DNA of 21,510 nt, from positions 1-21,510 of the forward strand of contig CAYMBX010000015.1 in the NCBI GenBank assembly GCA_964388785.1. Reading direction: 5' to 3'. Shown in pieces: positions 13,179 through 21,082 of this stretch; the stretch's first letter is position 1; every line of letters begins with the position of its first letter. The notes beneath the pieces are model-generated. The model did not search any database. It saw nothing but the letters and a program-made list of their open reading frames with translations, and was not told where the DNA came from. This stretch comes from VGKU01 sp964388785. Lineage in GTDB: Bacteria; Patescibacteriota; Patescibacteriia; UBA9934; GWF2-40-263. The translations under genes were made by a program, and so were the position numbers.

Positions 13179-14123
13179 ATGCAGAATGTAAAGAAATTTG
13201 GCCTCGCGCTCGCCATGCTCATGCTTATCGGTTCGGGGTGTGTTGGAGCATCTGTTTCGCAAACATCGCCTGACGAAGCGGCGGCTTTACTTCATGTGCA
13301 GCCCGGTGATGAAATTGCGATTCGCGAAACCGTGCTTGGAATCGGCGGTCCGTTCGTGAAATTTTTCAAACGACAAGATGCGGAACTGACGTTAGTGATT
13401 CAGCAGTGGATGGCCGGGGTGCAAGCGGAGATGAATTGGAATCGTGAACTGCAACAGGAGACGGAAGATTCAAAAAAAGCTAGGGAAGCCTACGAAGCCC
13501 AATATGCGAATGCACCGATCGGTTCGGAGCTTCCTCCCAAACCAGAGCCGGTGCTTGAAACAATCACACAAAGTGGAACACTGACGACCAAGTCGCTTGC
13601 GGATGCATTACATGTCTTTTTACCCATCTTTTGGAAAACGGATGAAACGCTTGGAGAAGAATCCAGCTTGATTTGGATCTCCCAAAAGCAGTACGACGAG
13701 CTGATTCAGACACGCCGCACGAAAATAAATCTCGGGCTCTTTGATGATTCTGTTTCGTATGCCGTCGGTTTGACGGATCAGGTCAAGCAACTTGTGGAAA
13801 AGCTGAAAGGCGCGGAGGAAACGCCTGAGGGAAAAAATGTTCTCGATGTTGAAGCCGATATTGAGTGGGGAACGTATGATCTCGTGGTGGACGGAATAGT
13901 CACAACTGTTCAAACGATTCAGGCGCAGAATGCTTTTGCGCGCTATACCATTCTTGCCAATCGTCAAAACCCGCTCATCCTGGAAATCATGCTTTCTCCC
14001 GCGTCTCAAGGTTCGCTGCACCTCTTTAGTCGCGAATCGATCGGCGAGTCGTTTTGGGGTTATGAGGTTGTGTCCATTACTCATGCAGACGCGTCAACCA
14101 ATGAGGATCAACCTCAACCGTGA
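13179..14123 (+). CDS. Predicted lipoprotein of unknown function
   Basis: A 314-residue protein whose N-terminus (Lys5-Lys6, hydrophobic 7-17, then GSGC) looks like a lipoprotein signal, with C21 as the lipidated Cys. The -3 residue is Gly rather than Leu, so the lipobox is imperfect. The mature part is acidic, with a charged helical stretch near 75-105 and a mixed region to the end. No known domain was recognised and there is no second membrane segment, so it probably sits on the outer face of the membrane. It starts 78 bases after the thioredoxin-like gene. Its last 47 bases overlap the convergent era gene, which is unusual. Confidence 0.75.
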   Translation: MQNVKKFGLALAMLMLIGSGCVGASVSQTSPDEAAALLHVQPGDEIAIRETVLGIGGPFVKFFKRQDAELTLVIQQWMAGVQAEMNWNRELQQETEDSKKAREAYEAQYANAPIGSELPPKPEPVLETITQSGTLTTKSLADALHVFLPIFWKTDETLGEESSLIWISQKQYDELIQTRRTKINLGLFDDSVSYAVGLTDQVKQLVEKLKGAEETPEGKNVLDVEADIEWGTYDLVVDGIVTTVQTIQAQNAFARYTILANRQNPLILEIMLSPASQGSLHLFSRESIGESFWGYEVVSITHADASTNEDQPQP

Positions 14124-14931
14124 GGTCCAAAAAGACTTTTTGATCGAGCGCTTGCTCGAGTTCGCGACGGGTCGATTGACCGATCTCTTTGATTCCTTGT
14201 CCGCTTTTTCCGATAATCATTCGTTGATAGCGTTCTTCGGTCGTGAAAATGGTGGCGGCAAGATAGAGCATGCCGTTTTCACGCTGATCTAAATCCGTCA
14301 CCTCGACATGTGTGGTATACGGAACTTCCTGGCGCAAACGCAGGAATAATTTTTCACGGATCAGTTCTGCAAACCAGACTTTATTCGGAAGATTCGTCAG
14401 TTGGTGTTTCGGATAGTAAGCGTCTCCTTCCGGCAACAGTTCGAACAGGCGCGCGATCAAGGCTTCCATGTGCGTACCTCGGATGGCCGAAACTTCCACA
14501 ACCGCGTTGTACTCCGCTCCAAGGTCACGATAAAAATCCAAAAATGGTTTTTTCTTTTCGTCGATTTTATTGATAATCAAAATGCGTTTTGCATTTGAGC
14601 GTTTCACGAGTCGTTGAACTTCTCGTTCTTCGTCGCCGATTTCTCGTGTCGGATCCACAACGTGTCCTATCACGTCGACCTCTTTAATGGATTGATCGAG
14701 AGATTCCAACAAACGTTTGGTCAACGCGTCTTTCTTTTTTTTGAGAAAACCCGGCGTGTCGACAAAGACAATCTGACCCTCATCCCGCGTCAGGATGCCC
14801 TGAATCGGCAAGCGCGTGGTTTGGGGTTTCGGAGTTGTAATGGCGATTTTAGAGCCGATCAGAGAGTTCAACAGCGTTGATTTCCCGACGTTTGAACGTC
14901 CGACCAACACGGCAAATCCGGATTTTGGCAT
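14077..14931 (-). CDS. era: GTPase Era
   Basis: Essential GTPase that binds the 3' end of 16S rRNA and checks small-subunit assembly. The 284-residue product has G1 GRSNVGKS at 11-18 (the family norm is GRPNVGKS), switch-I PKPQTTR at 34-40, G3 DTPG at 58-61, G4 NKID at 121-124, G5 SA at 148-149 and a C-terminal KH domain with GKSG at 241-244. It starts nine bases after the stop of the upstream RNA methyltransferase gene, so the two ribosome-related genes are probably cotranscribed. Its 3' end overlaps the convergent lipoprotein gene. Confidence 0.96.
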   Translation of the reverse strand: MPKSGFAVLVGRSNVGKSTLLNSLIGSKIAITTPKPQTTRLPIQGILTRDEGQIVFVDTPGFLKKKKDALTKRLLESLDQSIKEVDVIGHVVDPTREIGDEEREVQRLVKRSNAKRILIINKIDEKKKPFLDFYRDLGAEYNAVVEVSAIRGTHMEALIARLFELLPEGDAYYPKHQLTNLPNKVWFAELIREKLFLRLRQEVPYTTHVEVTDLDQRENGMLYLAATIFTTEERYQRMIIGKSGQGIKEIGQSTRRELEQALDQKVFLDLTVEVDPHWLTRLHE

Positions 14932-14940
14932 AATTTTCAG

Positions 14941-16059
14941 CTATTTTTTTGAGAGTTTGGTGACGAGTTCAACATGTGGCGTGTGCGGGAACAGATCTAC
15001 CGCTCGCAGGTCCTCTACGTGATAGACCTCCTGTAATTGTACCATCTCCCGCGCAAAATTTTTTGGATTACATGAAATATAGACGATTTCGCGCGGCTGG
15101 ATGCGCAGGAGATCCTCCAGCGCTCGATCGTGCATCCCGGACCGCGGGGGATCAAGAATCACCACATCCGCACCGTGCACAGACCAGTCGTATCCTTCCG
15201 TGGCCGCGACGTGGTATTCAACGGAAACATTGTTCATCTCCGCATTCAATCTTGCGTCTTCAATCGCTGATTCATTGAGTTCGACCCCGATGGTCTGTTT
15301 CGCGTGGCTGGCCAGTGCGGTTGAGAAGAAGCCCGTGCCGCAGTAAAGATCGAGGAGTGTTTTTTCCGAGAGGTCACCGCAATACTCGTTTACCGTTTTC
15401 AACAACCAGGGAGCCGCGTACGAGTTTGTTTGAAAAAACGCTTGGGGACTGATTCGGTATCGAATTCCTTCCATTTCTTCCTCAATCCACCCGTTCCCGG
15501 TTAGAATACGCGTTTCATCGCCGAACGAAACATCCGAATCCGTATGATTCACGCTCCAGGCCAGTGTGGACAGACTTTCGCCGGGGTGGAACGTTGTGAG
15601 CGCGTTGGATTCATGTTCATGGGTTGGTGCGCTCGTAATGAGATTGATGAGAGTCTCCCCGAGCGTTGTCGAGCGAATGACGGCCGCCCGCAAAAATCCT
15701 TCGTGTGATTTTCGATCATAAAAAGACAGACCGCATGATTGAACCCAGGCACGCAATTCCTTAAACAGCGATTCGATGCGCTTGTCGGCAATAAAACAGG
15801 TGTGATCGTCGATCACTCTCCACCACTTGCCTTTTTGCCGCAATCCGACGCGTCCCTCGAAATCAATCACAAAATCCATGCGATTGCGGTAGTGCTCGGT
15901 TTTGGGGGAGGGAATGATCGTGTCGCATTGAAGGTTGAGATGCTTTAACGCAAATGAGCCATTGAGATCACTCAACTTTTGTGCGAGTTGATTTTCGTAA
16001 GGGATGTGCGACCATCCGCAGGATCCGCACTCGTTTTTTTTTGGACAAAGAGAAGCCAT
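14941..16059 (-). CDS. RlmD/TrmA-family RNA (uracil-5-)-methyltransferase with Fe-S cysteines
   Basis: SAM-dependent methyltransferase predicted to make 5-methyluridine in 23S rRNA or tRNA. The iron-sulfur ligands C5-x5-C11-x2-C14 and C88 match the spacing of E. coli RlmD (C81, C87, C90, C162). Motif I is DLYCGTGFFS near 237-246, DPPRSG follows, and the catalytic SCNP (C330) and general base E364 lie 34 residues apart, as in RlmD (35). At 372 residues it lacks the N-terminal TRAM RNA-binding domain of classical RlmD. The target base (U1939, U747 or tRNA U54) cannot be assigned. It leads the era operon and has a strong divergent promoter. Confidence 0.9.
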   Translation of the reverse strand: MASLCPKKNECGSCGWSHIPYENQLAQKLSDLNGSFALKHLNLQCDTIIPSPKTEHYRNRMDFVIDFEGRVGLRQKGKWWRVIDDHTCFIADKRIESLFKELRAWVQSCGLSFYDRKSHEGFLRAAVIRSTTLGETLINLITSAPTHEHESNALTTFHPGESLSTLAWSVNHTDSDVSFGDETRILTGNGWIEEEMEGIRYRISPQAFFQTNSYAAPWLLKTVNEYCGDLSEKTLLDLYCGTGFFSTALASHAKQTIGVELNESAIEDARLNAEMNNVSVEYHVAATEGYDWSVHGADVVILDPPRSGMHDRALEDLLRIQPREIVYISCNPKNFAREMVQLQEVYHVEDLRAVDLFPHTPHVELVTKLSKK

Positions 16060-16068
16060 AACGGGCTG

Positions 16069-16097
16069 ACTATAGAGGAAAATGGCTCGTTTGAAAA
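16069..16097 (-). promoter_or_regulatory. Promoter of the rlmD-like/era operon
   Basis: On the minus strand TTTTCA (16097-16092), a 17-base spacer and TATAGT (16074-16069). The predicted start near 16062 is about three bases upstream of the ATG at 16059, so the mRNA is nearly leaderless. The -35 overlaps that of the divergent promoter. Confidence 0.65.
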
Positions 16098-16119
16098 GGG
16101 AAGCCGATTCCGTTAAACT
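16091..16119 (+). promoter_or_regulatory. Promoter of the glycosyltransferase gene
   Basis: TTGAAA (16091-16096), a 17-base spacer and TAAACT (16114-16119). The predicted start at about 16126-16127 coincides with the A of ATG 16127, implying a leaderless mRNA and deciding the start codon. Confidence 0.7.
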
Positions 16120-16126
16120 AATAGAT

Positions 16127-16858
16127 ATGTTAACGATCGTGATTCCAACAAAAAACGAAGAGGTGTTTCTTCCAAAACTACTTCAGTCCATTCGACATCA
16201 AACGTTCCAGCCAGATCAAATCATTGTCGCCGACGCGGGTTCCACCGACCGCACATGCGAAATCGCTCGTGAGTATGGGGCGCGCGTTGTTAAAGGTGGA
16301 CTTCCGGGGCCGGGAAGAAACCTTGGCGCAAAGCACGCTCAGTCAGAATTGATTCTTTTTTTGGATGCGGATGTGGAATTGCGCGATCCGGAGTTTTTGG
16401 AAAAATCCGTCGGAGAGATGTTAGAACGAAAATTGGACCTGGCAACGTGCGATGTGTTTCCTTTATCGGATGATTTCGTCGATCATTTTATGCATCAGGC
16501 GTATAATACCTATGCACGCGCGTGGGGATCACTTTATCCGCACGCACCCGGATTTTGCATGTTTGTTCGACGCGACATGCATGAAAAAATTAAGGGGTTC
16601 GATGAGACTGTATTGTTTTGTGAGGACCATGATTATGCGCGTCGTGTACGCAAACTCGGTAAATTCGGCTTCTTGAAGTCAACAAAAATTCCCGTATCCA
16701 TTCGACGCCTGGATCGGGATGGACGGATGAATATCGCGGTTAAGTATATGCTCGCCGAGCTGCATCTGGCATTCCTTGGTCCCATTCGCCATGACAAATT
16801 TAACTACACGTTCGGCCATTCACTGAAAGCACTCAAAAAAGATCGTTCCGATACCTGA
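16127..16858 (+). CDS. Family 2 glycosyltransferase
   Basis: Inverting GT-A glycosyltransferase, probably transferring a sugar to a lipid or polysaccharide acceptor on the cytoplasmic face of the membrane. The 243-residue product begins MLTIVIPTKNEE, with the nucleotide-binding D36 in ADAGSTD, the metal-binding DAD at 80-82 (LFLDAD) and the E166-D167 acidic pair of the catalytic-base region (CEDHDY). A hydrophobic patch near 206-217 may contact the membrane, but no true membrane helix is present. The frame is open to an ATG at 16082, but those 15 codons lie over the promoter and are not family-like, so ATG 16127 is used. Donor and acceptor are unknown. It leads a run of five plus-strand genes. 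Confidence 0.88.
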   Translation: MLTIVIPTKNEEVFLPKLLQSIRHQTFQPDQIIVADAGSTDRTCEIAREYGARVVKGGLPGPGRNLGAKHAQSELILFLDADVELRDPEFLEKSVGEMLERKLDLATCDVFPLSDDFVDHFMHQAYNTYARAWGSLYPHAPGFCMFVRRDMHEKIKGFDETVLFCEDHDYARRVRKLGKFGFLKSTKIPVSIRRLDRDGRMNIAVKYMLAELHLAFLGPIRHDKFNYTFGHSLKALKKDRSDT

Positions 16859-16867
16859 GTTTGGCAT

Positions 16868-17785
16868 ATGCCCAGAAAGTCCATTCAAGCAAAAGACCTA
16901 CAATGGCTTCATGTCAGCCGCGTGAGCGAGCCGGATTTTGCATTACTTCAGTCTCAGTATAAATTTCACCATCTTGATTACGAAGACATACGCGCGGAAG
17001 CGCATTTGTCGAAAGTCGACACATACAAACACTATCTTTTTTTCGTTTTTCAGATCCCAACGTTCCATGCAAAAACGAACCGTGTCGGAAAGGAGGAACT
17101 GTATATTTTTCTGGCAGAAAATACGGTTGTGACGGTTACGCATAACACGATCAAATCTCTTGACGATCTTTTTGATCGTCTCGACCGAAACCACCGTTTC
17201 CGTTCCAGCATGATGGCAAAGGGCTCTGCATACCTGATGTATCAGGTGCTGATGGAGGTATTCCGTCAGAGTCGTGACATTGTGACCGCGATGACGCAAG
17301 AAGTCGCTAGATTGGAGGACGAAATCAGTCATCGTCACTCGAAAACCATTACGGTGGATTTGGGACATGCGCGTCGTAATGTCCTGTATCTTCGCCATGT
17401 GATCGATCCACAGCGGAATATCATTTCCAGTTTGATCAATATTAAACGTCCGTTTTTCTCCGACGACGTGTTCGTCTATTTAGATGATCTCCAGGATTCT
17501 TTAGATACGATTTGGCTGACCGCTGATAATTTGAAATTGCTGCTCGATGGTTTGTTTGATGTCAATGAAGCCTTGTTGTCGCATCGGACCAACGAAGTCA
17601 TTACCGCGCTCGCCATTATTTCCGCTTCGCTCATGATCCCAACGCTGATCGCCGGATTTTACGGAATGAACGTCCCGTGGTTGCCGTTTGCACACAGTGC
17701 GCTGTTTGTCTCCGTGTTGTATCTGATCAGCTTCATTGCGATTCTCGGAATTGCGATGATGATCGTGCGAAGATCAAGAAGATGA
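16868..17785 (+). CDS. corA: CorA-family magnesium/cobalt channel
   Basis: Pentameric divalent-metal channel of the cytoplasmic membrane. The 305-residue product has the cytoplasmic alpha/beta domain (about 1-110), the long stalk helices (about 115-235, rich in charged residues) and two C-terminal membrane helices (about 245-263 and 277-299). The selectivity motif YGMN is at 265-268 with Pro270 after it, and the C-terminus is basic (RRSRR). It starts nine bases after the glycosyltransferase and lies four bases before the pduL-like gene. Whether Mg, Co or Ni is transported cannot be told. Confidence 0.94.
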   Translation: MPRKSIQAKDLQWLHVSRVSEPDFALLQSQYKFHHLDYEDIRAEAHLSKVDTYKHYLFFVFQIPTFHAKTNRVGKEELYIFLAENTVVTVTHNTIKSLDDLFDRLDRNHRFRSSMMAKGSAYLMYQVLMEVFRQSRDIVTAMTQEVARLEDEISHRHSKTITVDLGHARRNVLYLRHVIDPQRNIISSLINIKRPFFSDDVFVYLDDLQDSLDTIWLTADNLKLLLDGLFDVNEALLSHRTNEVITALAIISASLMIPTLIAGFYGMNVPWLPFAHSALFVSVLYLISFIAILGIAMMIVRRSRR

Positions 17786-17788
17786 GAT

Positions 17789-18367
17789 ATGCGTATTCCC
17801 GTTGTCGTCCAGTATCGCCACGTCCATCTTTCCGAGGAGGATTTTCGTTCATTGTTTGGCGATCGTATCCTCTCCGCACATGGACAAATTGGCCATTTCG
17901 GCCAATTTGTCTCTGATTTGAGTGTGGACGTGCATGGTCGTACGGGTATTCTCGCCTCCGTGAAAATTTTGGGTCCGTTTCGCTCGCAGACACAGGTGGA
18001 ACTTTCTCTGTCCGAAGCAAGCGCGATCGGGATCCATGCGCCGGTGCGACTTTCCGGAGATTTAACACGAAGCAAAAGTTGTACACTCAAAGGTCCATCT
18101 GGAAGCATTCGCGCGCGTTCGTGCGTGATCAGTCCTGCGCGCCATCTGCACGTGAATGATCAGACCGCAACACGTCTTGGACTCACACATGGTCAGATCG
18201 TCTCACTGCAAACGGATCACGAGGTTCCGCTTACACTTGATCACGTCACAGTCCGTGTGCATCCCACGTTTTCAAATGAGTTTCATTTGACGTCCGATGA
18301 GGCTGCACAACACTGGCTTCACACCGGACATCAGGTCCAATTATGCGACTCCTCACTCTCATCTTAA
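17789..18367 (+). CDS. pduL: PduL-type phosphotransacylase, free-standing
   Basis: Converts acyl-CoA and phosphate to acyl-phosphate, probably acetyl-CoA to acetyl-phosphate, which with acetate kinase yields ATP. The 192-residue product has the two half-domains of PduL, each with a zinc-binding His pair: H11/H13 (RHVHLS) and H119/H121 (RHLHV). The linking motifs LGPFRSQTQVE (E71) and SGDL and a late His in NEFHLTSDEA (H166) are also present. There is no N-terminal encapsulation peptide and no microcompartment shell gene nearby, so it is probably a soluble metabolic enzyme. No acetate kinase gene lies in the window. Its last 25 bases overlap the next gene. An exact 12-bp hairpin lies within it. 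Confidence 0.9.
   Translation: MRIPVVVQYRHVHLSEEDFRSLFGDRILSAHGQIGHFGQFVSDLSVDVHGRTGILASVKILGPFRSQTQVELSLSEASAIGIHAPVRLSGDLTRSKSCTLKGPSGSIRARSCVISPARHLHVNDQTATRLGLTHGQIVSLQTDHEVPLTLDHVTVRVHPTFSNEFHLTSDEAAQHWLHTGHQVQLCDSSLSS
17883..17911. repeat. Perfect 12-bp hairpin inside pduL
   Basis: GACAAATTGGCC (17883-17894) pairs exactly with 17900-17911 around a five-base loop. It encodes G-Q-I-G-H-F-G-Q-F within a conserved part of PduL. No T-run follows, so it is not a terminator. Confidence 0.9.
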
Positions 18368-19446
18368 CGTTTCTCTTCGTCCCATCCATCGGCTTTGCTG
18401 CCGGAGCGGATTTGAGCATTTCAGCTGATGATATTCGATTTTCAAAGGAGGTCCTGGTCGCAGGACAGACGGTCCGGTTGTATGCACGGATTCACAACGT
18501 AGGGGATCAGGATATGTCCGGATACATCACTTTTTTCCAAGGGAACACAATTTTGGGTAATTCCCAAGTTGTCTCACTTTTCAAAGAAGGGGTTCCAGAC
18601 GAAGTGTATATCGATTTTATTGTGCCGGCCGGAGAATTTAACATCCGTGCCGAAATCAAAGGAACGGAACCAACGGACGTAAATCCAAACAATGATGTGG
18701 CGATCACAGGGATGATTGTTCCCGTGCAGGACGGAGACGGTGATGGCATTCCTGATGGAAAGGATAATTGCGTGAACGATCCGAATGCGGATCAAGCGGA
18801 TGCAGATCAAGACGGGGCGGGGAATGCCTGTGATCCGGATGACGATAATGACGGGATTTCGGATGAGGTCGAGGCAGAAGTGGGGACAAATCCAGCACAA
18901 AAAGATTCCGATCAGGACGGCGCGCTGGATCCGGATGATGCGTATCCCAGCGACCCATCAAAACAGAAAATTGAACCGGCACCCCCCGTGAAAAAGGTCT
19001 TTGAACAAATCGTCAACCAGGTCGCCGAAACCATTCAAACAAAAGAAGAGCAAGAAGAGATCGAAGCGTCTCCAGAGATCCAGATCGAGCCCTTGACCTT
19101 TTCTCCGAACGCGGTGTTTGCATATACGCATGACTCATGGGATACGTTTACATTCACGGTTCAGGGAGTCGACGCGAATTATCATTACGAATGGGATTTT
19201 GGGGACGGAGTTCAATCAAATAAAACGGAGGTGACACATACGTTTCCCAAAAGCGGGGCCTATTCCATTACTCTCAATGTGCGGGATGCACAGGGGAGGA
19301 TGTCTTCTGAAGAAACGGTTGTGCTCGTGCCGTTCTTCTCTCTCCAAAATAAACTCATCCTCGCGCTTGTTGCCTTGTTGGTGGGTCTATTAGCCCTTGG
19401 TGGGTGGATCCTTTGGCCTCGGAAAAAAAACGCTGTCCATGTTTAA
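18343..19446 (+). CDS. Anchored surface protein with calcium repeats and a PKD domain
   Basis: A 367-residue exported protein. A signal peptide (about 1-20, ending FAAGA) precedes a CARDB-like beta domain (about 22-125). A thrombospondin type-3 calcium-binding stretch with repeated DxDxDG units follows (about 130-205), then a charged linker, a PKD domain (about 255-328, WDFGDG at 284-289) and a C-terminal membrane helix (about 337-357) with a basic end. The whole middle should face outwards, suggesting an adhesin, stalk or cell-surface scaffold; the ligand is unknown. It overlaps pduL by 25 bases and murJ by eight, so translation may be coupled across three genes. Confidence 0.85.
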   Translation: MRLLTLILTFLFVPSIGFAAGADLSISADDIRFSKEVLVAGQTVRLYARIHNVGDQDMSGYITFFQGNTILGNSQVVSLFKEGVPDEVYIDFIVPAGEFNIRAEIKGTEPTDVNPNNDVAITGMIVPVQDGDGDGIPDGKDNCVNDPNADQADADQDGAGNACDPDDDNDGISDEVEAEVGTNPAQKDSDQDGALDPDDAYPSDPSKQKIEPAPPVKKVFEQIVNQVAETIQTKEEQEEIEASPEIQIEPLTFSPNAVFAYTHDSWDTFTFTVQGVDANYHYEWDFGDGVQSNKTEVTHTFPKSGAYSITLNVRDAQGRMSSEETVVLVPFFSLQNKLILALVALLVGLLALGGWILWPRKKNAVHV

Positions 19447-21046
19447 ATTTTTCCAAACAGAATCAAAAACCATTATCGGCGCCGCGGCCATTATCGGCGT
19501 CTTTTCGTTCGTGAGTCGATTTGTCGGATTTGTCCGTGACCGTATTCTTGCGGGTGAATTTGGGGCGGGGGACACCCTAGATGTCTATTATGCGGCATTT
19601 AAAATTCCGGATTTCCTGTTCAGTCTTGTAGTGGTGGGAGCGCTTTCTGCAAGTTTCATTCCCTTGTTTTCGCAACGTTATTTCGGACGTGACCAAGACA
19701 GCGCCTGGAAGTTTACCAACACGATTTTGAATTTGACCGTAGTTGCTTTGACGATTTTTAGCGCACTTTCCGCCCTATTTGCGGGACAGATCGCAACGGC
19801 GATTGCTCCTGGATTTTCGCCTGAGAAGCAGCAATCCGTGGCCGAGTTTATGCGTATCATGCTGCTTGCGCAGGTTTTGTTGGGGGCTTCGACAGTCTTC
19901 GGAAGTGTGTTGCAAAGTCTCAAGCGGTTTTTCCTTTATGCGCTCGCCCCGATTTTCTACAACGTCGGCATCATTGTCGGTGCGGTTTGGTTTGTTGATT
20001 TGTTCGGGTCGGTCGGACTTGCGTGGGGTGTGGTGTTCGGCGCATTTCTGCACACGTTGATCCAATTGATCGGATGTCTTTCCTTGGGTTACAACTATCG
20101 TCCTTTTTTCGATTTGTCTTCAAAAGATGTTCGAACTGCATTATCGATGACCGGTCCCCGTGTCTTAGGGATCGCGGTGAACCAACTTCTCTTTGTTATT
20201 TTAACTGTTTTGGCAAGCGCAATGGCGGCGGGAAGCGTCACAATCCTTCAATTTGCCTATAACATCCAGTTCTTTCCAGTTGGAATTATAGGCGTCTCGC
20301 TTGCGGTCGCTGTTTTCCCGACATTCGCCCAGTATCTTGGCAACAATGAAATCGAGAAATTTCGTGAGTCGTTTTCCGTGACGATACGCCAAACCGTCTT
20401 TTTTCTTGTTCCCATGACGATTTTGTTTTTGATTCTGCGTGCACAGATTGTGCGCGTTGTGGTCGGCGCAGGAGAGTTCGATTGGTCCTCGACCATTTTA
20501 ACAGCCGACACACTGGCATTTTTTGCTCTCACGTTTATCCCGCAGTCCTTAGTCTACATTCTCGCACGTGCCTTCTTCGCGCTACACGACACGGCAACAC
20601 CGCTCGCGGCCGGACTCGTTGGATCGCTGTGCGGACTGCTTAGTGCGTTTCTTTTTCAGGAACCCTTCGGTGTGGTCGGGCTCGCGATGGCCTATTCGCT
20701 CTGTACGGTGGTGAACGTGGTTCTGCTATGGATTCCCCTTCGCAAACGGGTCAAAGCACTTGATGAACTCACCATTGTGTTTTCCTTCGGTAAATTGTTG
20801 ATCGCCGGAGTTCTTTGTGGTGCGACCGCACAGCTCTTAAAGCCGCTTCTTTCTTCTTTGGTGCCTCTTGAAACGTTTCAAGGCGTGTTGATCCAAGGGG
20901 GAGTGGCGGGTCTGGGTGGATTGGTTGTTTACCTTGTTGTAGCGTGGATTTTTAAGTCTTCCGAATTAGACGCTTTTTTCACCTCTCTCCGCCGGAAAAT
21001 CCTTCGACGCAGTCAACCCACGGAAGCGGTTCCGGTGCGAGAGTAG
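19439..21046 (+). CDS. murJ: Lipid II flippase MurJ
   Basis: MOP-superfamily transporter that moves lipid II across the membrane for peptidoglycan synthesis. The 535-residue product shows the family N-terminus (FSFVSRFVGFVRDRILAGEF, about 22-41), then LDVYYAAFKIPDF and GALSASFIP, and about 14 hydrophobic segments. The C-terminus is Arg-rich. The frame is open to a TTG at 19397, but ATG 19439 gives the normal family start; it overlaps the preceding gene by eight bases. With UppP elsewhere in the window it supports a peptidoglycan-containing envelope. Confidence 0.94.
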   Translation: MFKFFQTESKTIIGAAAIIGVFSFVSRFVGFVRDRILAGEFGAGDTLDVYYAAFKIPDFLFSLVVVGALSASFIPLFSQRYFGRDQDSAWKFTNTILNLTVVALTIFSALSALFAGQIATAIAPGFSPEKQQSVAEFMRIMLLAQVLLGASTVFGSVLQSLKRFFLYALAPIFYNVGIIVGAVWFVDLFGSVGLAWGVVFGAFLHTLIQLIGCLSLGYNYRPFFDLSSKDVRTALSMTGPRVLGIAVNQLLFVILTVLASAMAAGSVTILQFAYNIQFFPVGIIGVSLAVAVFPTFAQYLGNNEIEKFRESFSVTIRQTVFFLVPMTILFLILRAQIVRVVVGAGEFDWSSTILTADTLAFFALTFIPQSLVYILARAFFALHDTATPLAAGLVGSLCGLLSAFLFQEPFGVVGLAMAYSLCTVVNVVLLWIPLRKRVKALDELTIVFSFGKLLIAGVLCGATAQLLKPLLSSLVPLETFQGVLIQGGVAGLGGLVVYLVVAWIFKSSELDAFFTSLRRKILRRSQPTEAVPVRE

Positions 21047-21073
21047 ACCTCGGACTTGGGTTTCATATAGAAT
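21044..21073 (+). promoter_or_regulatory. Predicted alaS promoter
   Basis: TAGACC (21044-21049), an 18-base spacer and TAGAAT (21068-21073, within TATAGAAT). The predicted start near 21080 is about three bases before ATG 21083. The -35 overlaps the end of murJ. Confidence 0.5.
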
Positions 21074-21082
21074 GTGCCCGTT

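Noticed and set aside
13104..13273. Possible small gene starting MAHQPLVDD between the thioredoxin-like gene and the lipoprotein
   Set aside because: It overlaps the lipoprotein signal sequence for about 95 bases, has no ribosome site, and turns into compositionally odd sequence after the overlap begins.
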